13,832 bases of DNA from the NCBI GenBank assembly GCA_035531475.1, contig DATKST010000010.1, forward strand, positions 1-13,832, in the 5' to 3' direction. The stretch comes from CALCEB01 sp035531475. GTDB taxonomy: Bacteria > Acidobacteriota > Terriglobia > UBA7540. Each line of letters begins with the position of its first letter. Position 1 is the stretch's first letter. A model generated the notes under the pieces. That model made no database searches, was not told the DNA's origin, and saw only the letters and a program-made list of their open reading frames with translations. This document shows, piece by piece, positions 7,501 through 13,832 of this stretch. A program made the translations under genes and the position numbers.

Positions 7501-8084
7501 TTAACCCGCTGAACTATGCCGCCAGCACGTCTCTTTGCTCCTTTGACCTGACCCATAATTTTGTGGCCAGTTACACCGTCCGCCCTTTTGACAGACTTTC
7601 ATTTGCCAACAGCAGGGTTGGAAGCCAAGTCGTGAAAGGGTGGGAGCTCACCGGAATCACTACCTTTGCGACGGGCCTGCCCATCCTCTTGTCGGAAGTG
7701 GATGACCGCTCTCTTTTGGGAACGGGGACGGGCGTTGATGTGCCCAACGTAGCAGCCGGGAAAATTCTGAATAACACCAATCCTCGCAGCGGGCTGACCT
7801 ATTTCAATACGTCCTTATTCAGCCCAGAACCGCTGGGGTCGTTGGGAAACGCCAATCGCGCCTTTTTCCACGGGCCGGGATTGAACAACTTTGACATGGC
7901 GCTTCTCAAAAACTTCAATCTTACTGAATCGAAGACACTGGAGTTCCGCCTGGAGGCTTTCAACGTGTTTAACCACGCCCAGTTTACCAATCCGAGCGGT
8001 AATATCAACAATGGCGCATTCGGCCTCGTCACCAACGCCATGCCGCCTCGCATCTTGCAAATGGCGCTCAAGTTCATATTCTAA
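4596..8084 (+). CDS. TonB-dependent receptor, Oar-like, with carboxypeptidase regulatory-like domain
   Basis: A 1162-residue outer-membrane protein predicted to import a ligand using TonB energy. Residues 1-28 form a signal peptide (basic RR at 5-6, hydrophobic core LAAAVLFGGLALWAA). Residues about 29-112 are a carboxypeptidase regulatory-like beta-sandwich (SGVIKDPSGAVIPDVKVVA; then STGFYEFPVLPIGVYEIEV). A plug-like segment follows from about 133 (MGEVIGGAKMTAVPLNGRSF), with an NGANVEEGRNNGA stretch and EFRIITNNFDAEYGNYSGG. The rest is a large beta-barrel ending in MALKFIF, with the terminal aromatic residue favoured by the BAM machinery. No canonical TonB box is evident to me. Length and layout match the expanded Oar-like receptors of Acidobacteriota. 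There is no SusD homologue. It heads a same-strand run with an exported cytochrome, lactonase, TPR protein and PLP enzyme, suggesting a role in taking up an organic substrate rather than iron, though the ligand cannot be read from sequence. Confidence 0.93.
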   Translation: MFSNRRTLCGLAAAVLFGGLALWAAITGSISGVIKDPSGAVIPDVKVVAVNTQTGIRQTVVTNSTGFYEFPVLPIGVYEIEVQQAGFKRYRQTGLIINANSALRVDASLAVGATTQEVTVSSAALHVETQSTQMGEVIGGAKMTAVPLNGRSFTNLLSLQPGVSPYYNVAIGGDRPASGNITDSGNQSVNGQREAANGFMVNGANVEEGRNNGAAIIPNLDSIAEFRIITNNFDAEYGNYSGGQVNMATKSGANQFHGDAFDFVRNTSFDARNFYSPTIGTFDQNQFGGTFGGPIKHDKAFFFVDYQGTRQVQGVDTGLIPVPSPQDRLGSLADQAGSLTGSVNGSYWANSLAAKLGYPVTAGEPYYTSGCTSSAQCVFPNAVIPQRAWSSPTTPLMKYIPLPNVPGNFFSSSAFDQRLRDDKGGVRVDGNSRYGMLSAYYFMDDYNLNNPYHNAPEFPGFNAITPGRAQLLDLGDTKSLGATAVNQFHFSYLRDANVFAKPVGGVGPTLSSLGFSGSFTSPGGIGPVLPSLQGVPLMQFNSYNFGLPDGTTGQYNNTFEWLDNFTKVVGTHSVKLGGEFHYDQINERNTYAENGVFGFNGSETGSDFADFLIGAPASLIQSSRQFLDSRSKYLGLFAQDSWRAKPDLTLNYGLRWEFSQPWYDTQNKTETIIPGEQSVVFPGAPKGWLVPGDPGVPPTLAPTYYGGISPRVGLAYSPSTENGLLGKLLGGPGKTSIRMGYGIFYTSVEDLTQFVEVGDSPYGLFYVSPVPPLFATPYIDRATGNSEGQRFPFVFPPANSSATHPDTTFNWPAVEPISGAPVFFHKNQMPYSEDYEVSLQRQFGLDTVLSMSFVGDQGHNLIAFLESNPGNQALCLSLSQPSEVAPGSPTCGPNLEGAVFTRANGQVINGTRQPLGNLFGSNAYMDEMANSNYNSLQVSLRHTSANSSFLVGYTYSKCLTNSSGLFQGINPLNYAASTSLCSFDLTHNFVASYTVRPFDRLSFANSRVGSQVVKGWELTGITTFATGLPILLSEVDDRSLLGTGTGVDVPNVAAGKILNNTNPRSGLTYFNTSLFSPEPLGSLGNANRAFFHGPGLNNFDMALLKNFNLTESKTLEFRLEAFNVFNHAQFTNPSGNINNGAFGLVTNAMPPRILQMALKFIF

Positions 8085-8132
8085 ATTTGGGAACCGCCCG
8101 GCTGGCTGATTTTGGACAGGATTTCACTTGCG

Positions 8133-9020
8133 ATGCGTTGTGGCCCGCCCCAGGATGACCGGATCGCACTTCGCAAGGTGCTTGGGACAAGTATCCGACG
8201 GCACCTGGCGGGCGTAGGCGGCTTGATCCTCTTGCTGTTTCTGGTCATTCCGGTTTTGACTTCAACCGCCGCCTCCAGGAACACTGATCCCGCCGACACC
8301 GGTTTGGCGCAAGGCAAACAATCCTTCGTATTACACTGTGGCGGCTGCCACGGAATGGACGGACGCGGCGGTGAACACGCGCCGGATATCGCCACCAGCC
8401 CCATCGTCCAAGCCTTTTCGGAGGCTGATCTCGAGCTCATCGTTACTAACGGCATTCCTTCCCACGGCATGCCTGGCTTCAATAACCTTGGGCCAGCCGG
8501 CATCAAGGCTGTGGTGGAGTACCTCCTCATTCTCCAAGGAAAACAGTCCACGGCGGCCGTCCGGGGGAATCCTGCGCAGGGGAAGCATCTCTTTTTTGGC
8601 CGCGCCCAATGTTCGAGTTGCCACATGGTTCATGGAAAAGGAGGATTCCTGGGGGCGGACTTAACGGAATATTCCCGCACGCATTCGCCCCAGGAGATGA
8701 AAGAAGCCATCGTCAATCCTTACAAAAATCTGAGTCCCCGGCAGGACACTGTGGTGGCTGTTACTCGCGATGGACAAAAGCTCACCGGCATCGCGCGCAA
8801 CGAGGACAACTTCTCAGTTCAGTTGCAGACGGCGGACGGCGCTTTTCATCTGCTCATGAAGTCCAACTTGGCGGCTCTGCATCACGGGCCCCGGTCCCTG
8901 ATGCCCTCCGATTACGCTTCCAAGCTCAGCGCCAGCGAGATCGACGATTTAATCAGCTTTCTTGCTGAGACGGGTGAGACAAGCGAGACCAAAAAATCCG
9001 GGGGAAACCGCTCGAATTAG
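8133..9020 (+). CDS. Membrane-anchored or secreted di-heme c-type cytochrome
   Basis: A 295-residue periplasmic electron carrier when started at ATG 8133. A TTG at 8112 would add seven residues, but no good ribosome site precedes it; AGG at 8118-8120 lies 12 bases before the ATG. A hydrophobic stretch at about 27-44 (GVGGLILLLFLVIPVL) is a signal peptide or anchor. Two heme sites follow: CGGCH at 69-73 with Met113 (HGMPGF) as likely distal ligand, and CSSCH at 160-164 with a candidate distal Met257 in SLMP. The second domain contains TRDGQKLTGIARNEDNFSV, a pattern seen in the C-terminal heme domains of planctomycete/acidobacterial membrane-bound dehydrogenases. That suggests it receives electrons from a periplasmic sugar or alcohol dehydrogenase, none of which is encoded in the window. 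It begins 48 bp after the receptor stop and is probably in the same transcript. Confidence 0.88.
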   Translation: MRCGPPQDDRIALRKVLGTSIRRHLAGVGGLILLLFLVIPVLTSTAASRNTDPADTGLAQGKQSFVLHCGGCHGMDGRGGEHAPDIATSPIVQAFSEADLELIVTNGIPSHGMPGFNNLGPAGIKAVVEYLLILQGKQSTAAVRGNPAQGKHLFFGRAQCSSCHMVHGKGGFLGADLTEYSRTHSPQEMKEAIVNPYKNLSPRQDTVVAVTRDGQKLTGIARNEDNFSVQLQTADGAFHLLMKSNLAALHHGPRSLMPSDYASKLSASEIDDLISFLAETGETSETKKSGGNRSN

Positions 9021-9074
9021 CATGAGGACGTGTCAGACGGCCGCCAGCATCCATTTCAGAAGACCAAGACTTTC

Positions 9075-9080
9075 AGGAGG
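9075..9080 (+). promoter_or_regulatory. Ribosome binding site fixing the SMP-30 gene start
   Basis: AGGAGG is a perfect anti-16S match nine bases before ATG 9090. It argues against the upstream GTG at 9030 in the same frame. GTG 9087 is six bases away and remains possible. Confidence 0.8.
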
Positions 9081-9089
9081 CACTTCGTG

Positions 9090-10100
9090 ATGGTTCGTAA
9101 AAGGTGCAAATCCTTTACTTGTGGTGCCGCTTTGGGACTCGTCCTTTGTTTCGCCATAACTCTTGAGCCGGCAGGTCCACCGCCCCGGCAATTCAAGCTT
9201 CAGGCGCTCTTACCGCAATTCTGGAATCTTGTTCCGCGCCATGCGAAGCTGACGCGAATCGCCACTGGCTTTGGGTTTACGGAAGGGCCGGTGTGGGACC
9301 GGAAGAATTTTCTGTACGTTAGTGATGAAGTCCAGAACAAAATCTATCGTGTTTATCCGGATGGCCGCCGGGAAACGGTAGCCTCGCTGGTTGACCCGGA
9401 CGGGAATACTTATGACCTGGACCTTAACCTGCTTGATTGTGCCAGCATCCTGCACGCCATCATTCGCGTCAGACCTACCGGCCGATACACGATTCTCGCG
9501 GACCGTTTCGAGGGAAAGAGCTTTAACAGTCCGAACGATGTGGTGCTGGGACCGGACCGGGCGATCTACTTTACGGACCCCACGCTCGACTTGCCCAAAG
9601 GACAAAAGCAGGAAATCCCCTTTCAAGGTGTTTACCGGCTGGATTCGCGCGGCAAGATCCAGTTGGAGACCAAGGACCTGACGCAGCCCAACGGCCTCGC
9701 CTTCTCTCCGGATGGCAAGCACCTCTATATTGATGATAGCGATCAGCGTAACATTCGGGTCTATACCTTTAATGCGGATGGGACGCTATCCGGCGGGCGC
9801 ATTTTCGGAGATGAAAAAGCGGGCCCCGGTGATGGCGTCCCGGATGGAATGAAGCTTGACTCGCGTGGTGACTTGTTTGTGGTGGGGCCGAAAGGGATTT
9901 GGGTGTGGGACGCGCAGGGCCGCCATTTGGGAACTATCGTGGTGCCGGAGCAGCCCGCCAACTTGGCTTGGGGAGATCACGACTATCGTACTTTGTATAT
10001 CACCGCCACCACTTCGGTCTATCGCCTGCGGGTCCGCGTCCGCGGGTTCATTCCTTATTTGGCATATGTCCAAAAGACCTCCGTGATTCACCGTCAATGA
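9090..10100 (+). CDS. Exported SMP-30/gluconolactonase/LRE-like protein
   Basis: A 336-residue six-bladed beta-propeller of the SMP-30/gluconolactonase family, which use one divalent metal to hydrolyse sugar lactones or similar esters. The metal-site residues can be placed by spacing relative to human SMP-30 (Glu18, Asn103, Asn154, Asp204): Glu65 in GFTEGPVW, Asn149 in SPNDVV, Asn201 in QPNGLAFSPDG and Asp252 in PDGMKLDSRGDLFV. The set is complete, so the protein is probably active. Residues 1-25 (basic VRKRCK then AALGLVLCFAITL) look like a signal peptide. No proper lipobox is seen because the residue before Cys20 is Leu. The C-terminus adds a short basic tail (RLRVRVRGF). It begins 69 bp after the cytochrome gene and overlaps the following TPR gene by ATGA, so the two are coupled. 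The likely role is opening a lactone made by periplasmic oxidation. Confidence 0.9.
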   Translation: MVRKRCKSFTCGAALGLVLCFAITLEPAGPPPRQFKLQALLPQFWNLVPRHAKLTRIATGFGFTEGPVWDRKNFLYVSDEVQNKIYRVYPDGRRETVASLVDPDGNTYDLDLNLLDCASILHAIIRVRPTGRYTILADRFEGKSFNSPNDVVLGPDRAIYFTDPTLDLPKGQKQEIPFQGVYRLDSRGKIQLETKDLTQPNGLAFSPDGKHLYIDDSDQRNIRVYTFNADGTLSGGRIFGDEKAGPGDGVPDGMKLDSRGDLFVVGPKGIWVWDAQGRHLGTIVVPEQPANLAWGDHDYRTLYITATTSVYRLRVRVRGFIPYLAYVQKTSVIHRQ

Positions 10101-11632
10101 TTGTTAAAAAGCAAACGGTCAACTTCTGCCGTAGAGGTTACATCCCGCCGGGCTTGAACCTGGCACTCGCTTTCATCGCTGTCCTGTTCTTGTGGAAACC
10201 ACCATCGGGAATGACCGTTCAGGCGCCAAACCGGGGGACCTCTCCCATACCGGCATCCGGCGAGGCTTCACTCCTTGCGCACGGGGAGTCGGCGTACCAC
10301 AGCGGGCGTCTTGACCTGGCACGGCACTACCTGGAGGAAGCTATCCGTCTTGCTCCCCAGTCGGCTCGGGCTCACGCGCTTCTGGGCTTGACGATGGCAC
10401 GGCAGAAAGACTTCAAAGAAGCTCTGGCCAACCTTCGCCAAGCCCATGAATACGATCCTGCCAATGGCGATTATGCCTTTGACTACGCCGTTCTGCTGCT
10501 TCAGGATGGGCGCTTTGCCGCAGCAATTCCTGTTCTGGAGGACCTGCACCGGAAATCTCCGCAATCCGGTGACGTGCTGGTGAATTTGGCCCGAGCTGAC
10601 GCTGGCGCTGCCCAATTTCAGAAGCTGTCCGCTCTGGTCTCAGCGCTGCCCGCCGTGGATTATCACGACGCCGCGCTGTTGAAGACTTTGGCCACCGTCC
10701 TGGCCGGGACCAAACAAACGTCAACACTTGAAAAGCTATGGCGATCGGCGATTAAGAATGATCCCACCGGGCCCCTGGCTTACGCTGCTTTAGCCGGCAT
10801 TTGGACCACACAGGACAAGGCGATCAAGGCATTGGCGCTATTGGATGGAGCGCCCGCTGCGGCGCGCGGGCCTGTCTATCTCTACGCCCGGGGCAAAACG
10901 CTCCTGGCCTTGGGAAGGTACGACGAGGCAAGCCAATCGTTCCGTGGGATCACCGTGCAAATCCCGCAAAATGAACAAGCCTGGCATGAGATGATCTGGG
11001 CCGAAGTGTTGGCCAATCACCTGAGAAAGGCGGACGCAGAAGCCGGGGAAGCCGCGAAGAAATTTTCCCAGGTCACCGAATTCAGGTATCAGCAAGCCGT
11101 TGTTAATTACATGCTGGGCCGCACCACCATTGCCATCGACGCCTTAACACGCATTCTTCAAAAGGGCGGCGTAAAAGACCCTCGACCGGTCCTGCTGATG
11201 GCAGTCCTCGAATCTCAAACCGGGAATTATGAGAGTGCCGTGAGTTACTTTGCCCGCTTGCCGCAGCTTGAATCGGGCTGTGATGCGCTGGCTTCCTATT
11301 TCTATGGCTCGACTCTGTTACGGATGCATCGGCCCGATGCCGCTGCAATCCAATTGCAGGCCGCCATCCGTTGCCGCCTCCGCTTCGCGCTTGCCGAATA
11401 CCGTCTGGGCCAGGCGCTGACCGATTCGGGAAAGCTACGCGAAGCGCTCACCGTGCTCGAGCAGGCCACACAGGATGATCCCTCGCTCGCGGAGCCATAC
11501 TACGCTTTGGCCCAGCTTCGAAGGCGGCTGGGCGATAACGCGGGCGCCGAGGCTGCGATTGCCCGGTTCAATAGTGTTCACCAGCATGTTAAGAATTCTG
11601 ACCAGGAACTATTGCGAAATGGTTTGCAGTGA
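10097..11632 (+). CDS. TPR-repeat protein, membrane-anchored or exported
   Basis: A 511-residue protein with no enzymatic motif. The start ATG 10097 overlaps the TGA of the SMP-30 gene (ATGA), indicating translational coupling; the frame is open further upstream but only over the SMP-30 gene. A hydrophobic segment at 20-33 (LNLALAFIAVLFLW) follows a basic N-terminus, giving a signal peptide or anchor. After a proline-rich linker, TPR repeats run from about 57 to about 490. Typical units are ARHYLEEAIRLAPQSARAHA (75-94) and REALTVLEQATQDDPSLAEP near the C-terminus. The middle repeats (about 160-420) are degenerate. TPR proteins hold partners together, so this may scaffold the periplasmic enzymes of the cluster. 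It is not an obvious paralogue of the TPR protein at the left end, which has a zinc ribbon instead. Confidence 0.85.
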   Translation: MIVKKQTVNFCRRGYIPPGLNLALAFIAVLFLWKPPSGMTVQAPNRGTSPIPASGEASLLAHGESAYHSGRLDLARHYLEEAIRLAPQSARAHALLGLTMARQKDFKEALANLRQAHEYDPANGDYAFDYAVLLLQDGRFAAAIPVLEDLHRKSPQSGDVLVNLARADAGAAQFQKLSALVSALPAVDYHDAALLKTLATVLAGTKQTSTLEKLWRSAIKNDPTGPLAYAALAGIWTTQDKAIKALALLDGAPAAARGPVYLYARGKTLLALGRYDEASQSFRGITVQIPQNEQAWHEMIWAEVLANHLRKADAEAGEAAKKFSQVTEFRYQQAVVNYMLGRTTIAIDALTRILQKGGVKDPRPVLLMAVLESQTGNYESAVSYFARLPQLESGCDALASYFYGSTLLRMHRPDAAAIQLQAAIRCRLRFALAEYRLGQALTDSGKLREALTVLEQATQDDPSLAEPYYALAQLRRRLGDNAGAEAAIARFNSVHQHVKNSDQELLRNGLQ

Positions 11633-11748
11633 GGAAATCAAGTATCCTGTAGAGGCGCTCCTGATGGCCGCCCTTTTGGGCTTATACAAGACGCGCCATT
11701 GCTGTGGGCAGTTTTGGACTGAGCGCCGAACCTGAATCGGGGGTCATT

Positions 11749-13032
11749 ATGGACAACTTTGTTACACGTCGAGGGTTTTTCCGATGGGGAAGCTGCATCC
11801 TCGCGGCGCTCGGACTGGAGAGCGCGCCGGGGGCTCTCGATGCCGCGCCGGATTCGAAGAGCCAGCATGAAGCGCCAGTCGATTATTACGACAAACTTGG
11901 CGTGGCCAAGATCATCAATGCGGCAGGGACGTACACGATCCTGACCGCCTCAATCATACCGCCCCCGGTTCAATCTGCCACTGCGATCGCGGCCCGGTAT
12001 CCGGTGCGCCTACTCGATCTGCAAAAGGCCTCGGGTGAGTATCTTGCCCGGCGATTACATTGCGAAGGCGCATTGGTGACCGCAGGCGCAGCCTCCGCGC
12101 TGACTCTGGGAACCGCCGCGTGTGTCACGGCGGGTCACCAGAAGGCGATTGAATCGATTCCGACCGATCTCAACCAACTCAAGGACGAAGTCCTGATCCA
12201 GAAAGCCCACCGGTATGATTACGATCACGCCCTGCGGAATTGCGGCATTCGTTTTGTGGAAGTTGAGACCCTTCAAGATTACCAGGCCGCCTTCAATCGC
12301 CGGACGGTCATGGCCCATTTCTTCAACGCCGCCGAAGGCGGCAAGATCAGCCGTGAGGACTGGATCCGAGTGGCTCACCAGCACGGCGTGCCGTGCTTCA
12401 ACGACGCTGCCGCCGATGTCCCGCCCATCTCGAATCTTTGGAATTATACAAAGATGGGTTTTGACCTGGTAACGTTCTCTGGGGGCAAGGGGATGCGGGG
12501 GCCGCAGAATGCGGGCCTGCTGCTTGGGAGAAAGGACCTGATCGATGCGGCGCAAGAGAACAACAATCCGTTCTCAGACACGGTGGGAAGAGGAATGAAA
12601 GTTGCGAAGGAACAAATCGTGGGCATGGTTGCCGCGGTGGATTGGTTCCTGAGTCAAACGGACGAGGGAATGGAGAAGGAATTCCGGCGGCGCGCTGAAC
12701 GGATCAGGGACAAGCTCAAAGGCATCCCGACGGTTCAAACTCAAATCTATGTACCTCCGGTTGCGAACCATGTCCCTCATCTGCTGATTCGCTATGATCC
12801 CAAGCGATTAATGATTACGCCCTCGCAGGTTGCAGATAAGTTACGCCACGGAAGTCCCAGCATTGAGTTGAATCCGGCGACGGGTATGACGGCCGTCAGT
12901 TCGGGCTTGCCTTCTGATGAGAATACGATCGTTGTGGGAGTTTGGATGCTTCAACCGGGCGAAGACTTGATTGTGGCAAGGCGGCTCCGCGAGGTCTTGG
13001 ATCGAGCGGCGCAGGACGGCAAAAATGCGTGA
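11749..13032 (+). CDS. Tat-exported PLP-dependent enzyme, SelA / D-glucosaminate-6-phosphate ammonia-lyase-like
   Basis: A 427-residue fold-type I PLP enzyme. Residues 1-32 carry a twin-arginine motif (TRRGFFRWG, 6-14), a hydrophobic core (CILAALGLESAPGAL) and an AA site, implying export of the folded holoenzyme. The catalytic domain shows KIINAAGTYT at 54-63, typical of the SelA/DgaE group, GALVTAGAASAL for the phosphate loop, Asp219 in FNDAAAD for the pyridine nitrogen, and Lys247 in TFSGGKGMRGPQNAG as the Schiff-base lysine. True SelA makes selenocysteinyl-tRNA in the cytoplasm and has an N-terminal tRNA-binding domain that is absent here, so an amino-acid or amino-sugar-acid lyase, racemase or similar is likelier. 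ATG 11749 is preferred over a GTG at 11704 because it opens directly into the Tat signal. GGGGG about eight bases upstream is a weak ribosome site. It lies 116 bp after the TPR gene and is the last gene of the run. Confidence 0.87.
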   Translation: MDNFVTRRGFFRWGSCILAALGLESAPGALDAAPDSKSQHEAPVDYYDKLGVAKIINAAGTYTILTASIIPPPVQSATAIAARYPVRLLDLQKASGEYLARRLHCEGALVTAGAASALTLGTAACVTAGHQKAIESIPTDLNQLKDEVLIQKAHRYDYDHALRNCGIRFVEVETLQDYQAAFNRRTVMAHFFNAAEGGKISREDWIRVAHQHGVPCFNDAAADVPPISNLWNYTKMGFDLVTFSGGKGMRGPQNAGLLLGRKDLIDAAQENNNPFSDTVGRGMKVAKEQIVGMVAAVDWFLSQTDEGMEKEFRRRAERIRDKLKGIPTVQTQIYVPPVANHVPHLLIRYDPKRLMITPSQVADKLRHGSPSIELNPATGMTAVSSGLPSDENTIVVGVWMLQPGEDLIVARRLREVLDRAAQDGKNA

Positions 13033-13187
13033 GCAAATACCGGGGAACATCCCAATCATGCTGCCATTTTTGCCAGGTCACAACCGTCTTCGTGCCGGCT
13101 ATACATTGAGAAAGGACGCTTGCACCGGAGCAGTTGAAAGAGGCGCCGGACGGTCCTCGATCGGCGACCGGCCAAAATCCAGAAGGG

Positions 13188-13832
13188 TCACACTTCCAAC
13201 ACCACGGGTAGGACCATCGGGCGCTTGCCGGTTTCACGGTCGAAGAAGCGCCGAAGCTCGGCGCGAATCTTATCCTTGATCACGCCCCAATCGCCCACTT
13301 CTTCCAGATTGGATTTGGCCAGCGTCGCCCGCACCACCTGCCGGGCGCTTTCCACCAGCTCCGTCGCTTCATCCAGGGGCAGGAAGCCGCGAGAGACAAT
13401 TTCCGGTTCTGCCTCCAACTGCCCCGTATGCTTGTTAATGGCGATGATCGGAATCACGAAGCCCTCGGCGGAGATATGGCGCCGTTCCTTCAGGATCACG
13501 TCGCCCACTTCATCGAGTGATCCCTCGTCAATGCAAATGCGGCCCACTTTCACCCGGCCATTGCGATGCGCGCCCGATTCGTCAAACTCCAGGACGTCGC
13601 CCGATTCCAACAGAAAGGTTTCCCCGCTGGTGGACGCGAGCTCCTGCGCCATCTCCCGGTGGCGGCACAACTGGCGGTATTCGCCATGCACGGGAATAAA
13701 GTACTTGGGCTTGACCAGGCTCAGCATCAGGCGCAATTCTTCAGCACTGCCGTGTCCGGAGACGTGCACCAGCGGGTGGCTGCCATCGTCGTAGTGGACG
13801 CGCGTGCCGCGCCGGTAAAGGTGATCCATCAT
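13188..13832 (-). CDS. rnj: Ribonuclease J, C-terminal part (5' end outside the window)
   Basis: The visible 214 residues are the end of a metallo-beta-lactamase/beta-CASP ribonuclease J, which matures and degrades RNA as a combined 5'-exo/endonuclease. Seen in order: DHLYRRGTRV, the beta-CASP motif-B HVSGHGSAEEL, the motif-C histidine in KPKYFIPVHGEYRQL, then ESGDVLEF. The C-terminal domain follows (KVGRICIDEGSLDEVGDVIL; GFVIPIIAINKHTGQLEAEP; SRGFL). Family members are about 550 residues, so roughly 60% lies right of the window; the Met at the edge is internal. The stop is at 13188-13190. It converges with the PLP gene across 155 bp and has no apparent link to that cluster. Confidence 0.93.
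   Translation of the reverse strand: MMDHLYRRGTRVHYDDGSHPLVHVSGHGSAEELRLMLSLVKPKYFIPVHGEYRQLCRHREMAQELASTSGETFLLESGDVLEFDESGAHRNGRVKVGRICIDEGSLDEVGDVILKERRHISAEGFVIPIIAINKHTGQLEAEPEIVSRGFLPLDEATELVESARQVVRATLAKSNLEEVGDWGVIKDKIRAELRRFFDRETGKRPMVLPVVLEV

Noticed and set aside
9030..9089. Upstream GTG start for the SMP-30 gene
   Set aside because: The added residues are polar and would bury the signal peptide; AGGAGG at 9075-9080 fits ATG 9090 better.
11749..13032. Reading the PLP gene as true selenocysteine synthase SelA
   Set aside because: It has a Tat signal and no N-terminal tRNA-binding domain, and no SelB, SelD or tRNA-Sec is seen nearby.
13146..13171. Possible bidirectional terminator between the PLP gene and RNase J
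   Set aside because: Only a 5-bp CGGTC/GACCG pair around a partly self-complementary centre, with no T-tract on either strand.
1..13832. tRNA, rRNA or CRISPR array
   Set aside because: No regularly spaced direct repeats, cloverleaf-like segments or rRNA signatures were noticed on either strand by eye; a covariance search was not possible.

Overview
The window looks like a chromosomal segment of a GC-rich Gram-negative bacterium, most likely an Acidobacteriota (Terriglobia/Solibacter-like) genome. The main evidence is the 1162-residue TonB-dependent receptor with an N-terminal carboxypeptidase-regulatory-like domain (Oar type) and no SusD partner. A CLC protein with atypical motifs, an exported SMP-30 lactonase, a di-heme cytochrome c and an exported SelA-like PLP enzyme fit the same origin. 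The lineage is inferred from family resemblance only.

Layout. (1) 1-134: C-terminal end of a transposase, cut by the window edge. (2) 155-3246: two tightly coupled plus-strand genes, a zinc-ribbon/membrane/TPR protein and a CLC-type anion transporter, with stop and start overlapping in TAATG. (3) 3247-3818: a 572-bp gene-free stretch with a near-consensus sigma70-type promoter, a 110-bp nested inverted repeat and a second 17-bp inverted repeat. (4) 3819-4283: a RidA-family protein with a signal peptide, followed by a GC-rich hairpin. (5) 4284-4595: a second gene-free stretch with an AT palindrome, a TTGACA box and a small hairpin in the presumed leader of the receptor gene. (6) 4596-13032: five same-strand genes that probably form an operon: Oar-like TonB-dependent receptor, di-heme c-type cytochrome, SMP-30/gluconolactonase-like protein (full metal-ligand set visible), TPR protein overlapping it by ATGA, and a SelA/D-glucosaminate-6-phosphate ammonia-lyase-like PLP enzyme with a twin-arginine signal. 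(7) 13188-13832, minus strand: C-terminal part of ribonuclease J, running off the right edge.

Working together (inference). Every product of region 6, and the RidA protein just upstream, carries a signal peptide or membrane anchor. They can be read as a cell-envelope catabolic module: the receptor brings a ligand across the outer membrane, an oxidation (dehydrogenase not in the window) passes electrons to the cytochrome, the SMP-30 protein opens a resulting lactone, the Tat-exported PLP enzyme eliminates an amine from an amino-acid or amino-sugar-acid product, and exported RidA clears reactive enamine/imine intermediates. The most interesting part is the pairing of a Tat-exported PLP enzyme with an exported RidA, since both families normally act in the cytoplasm.
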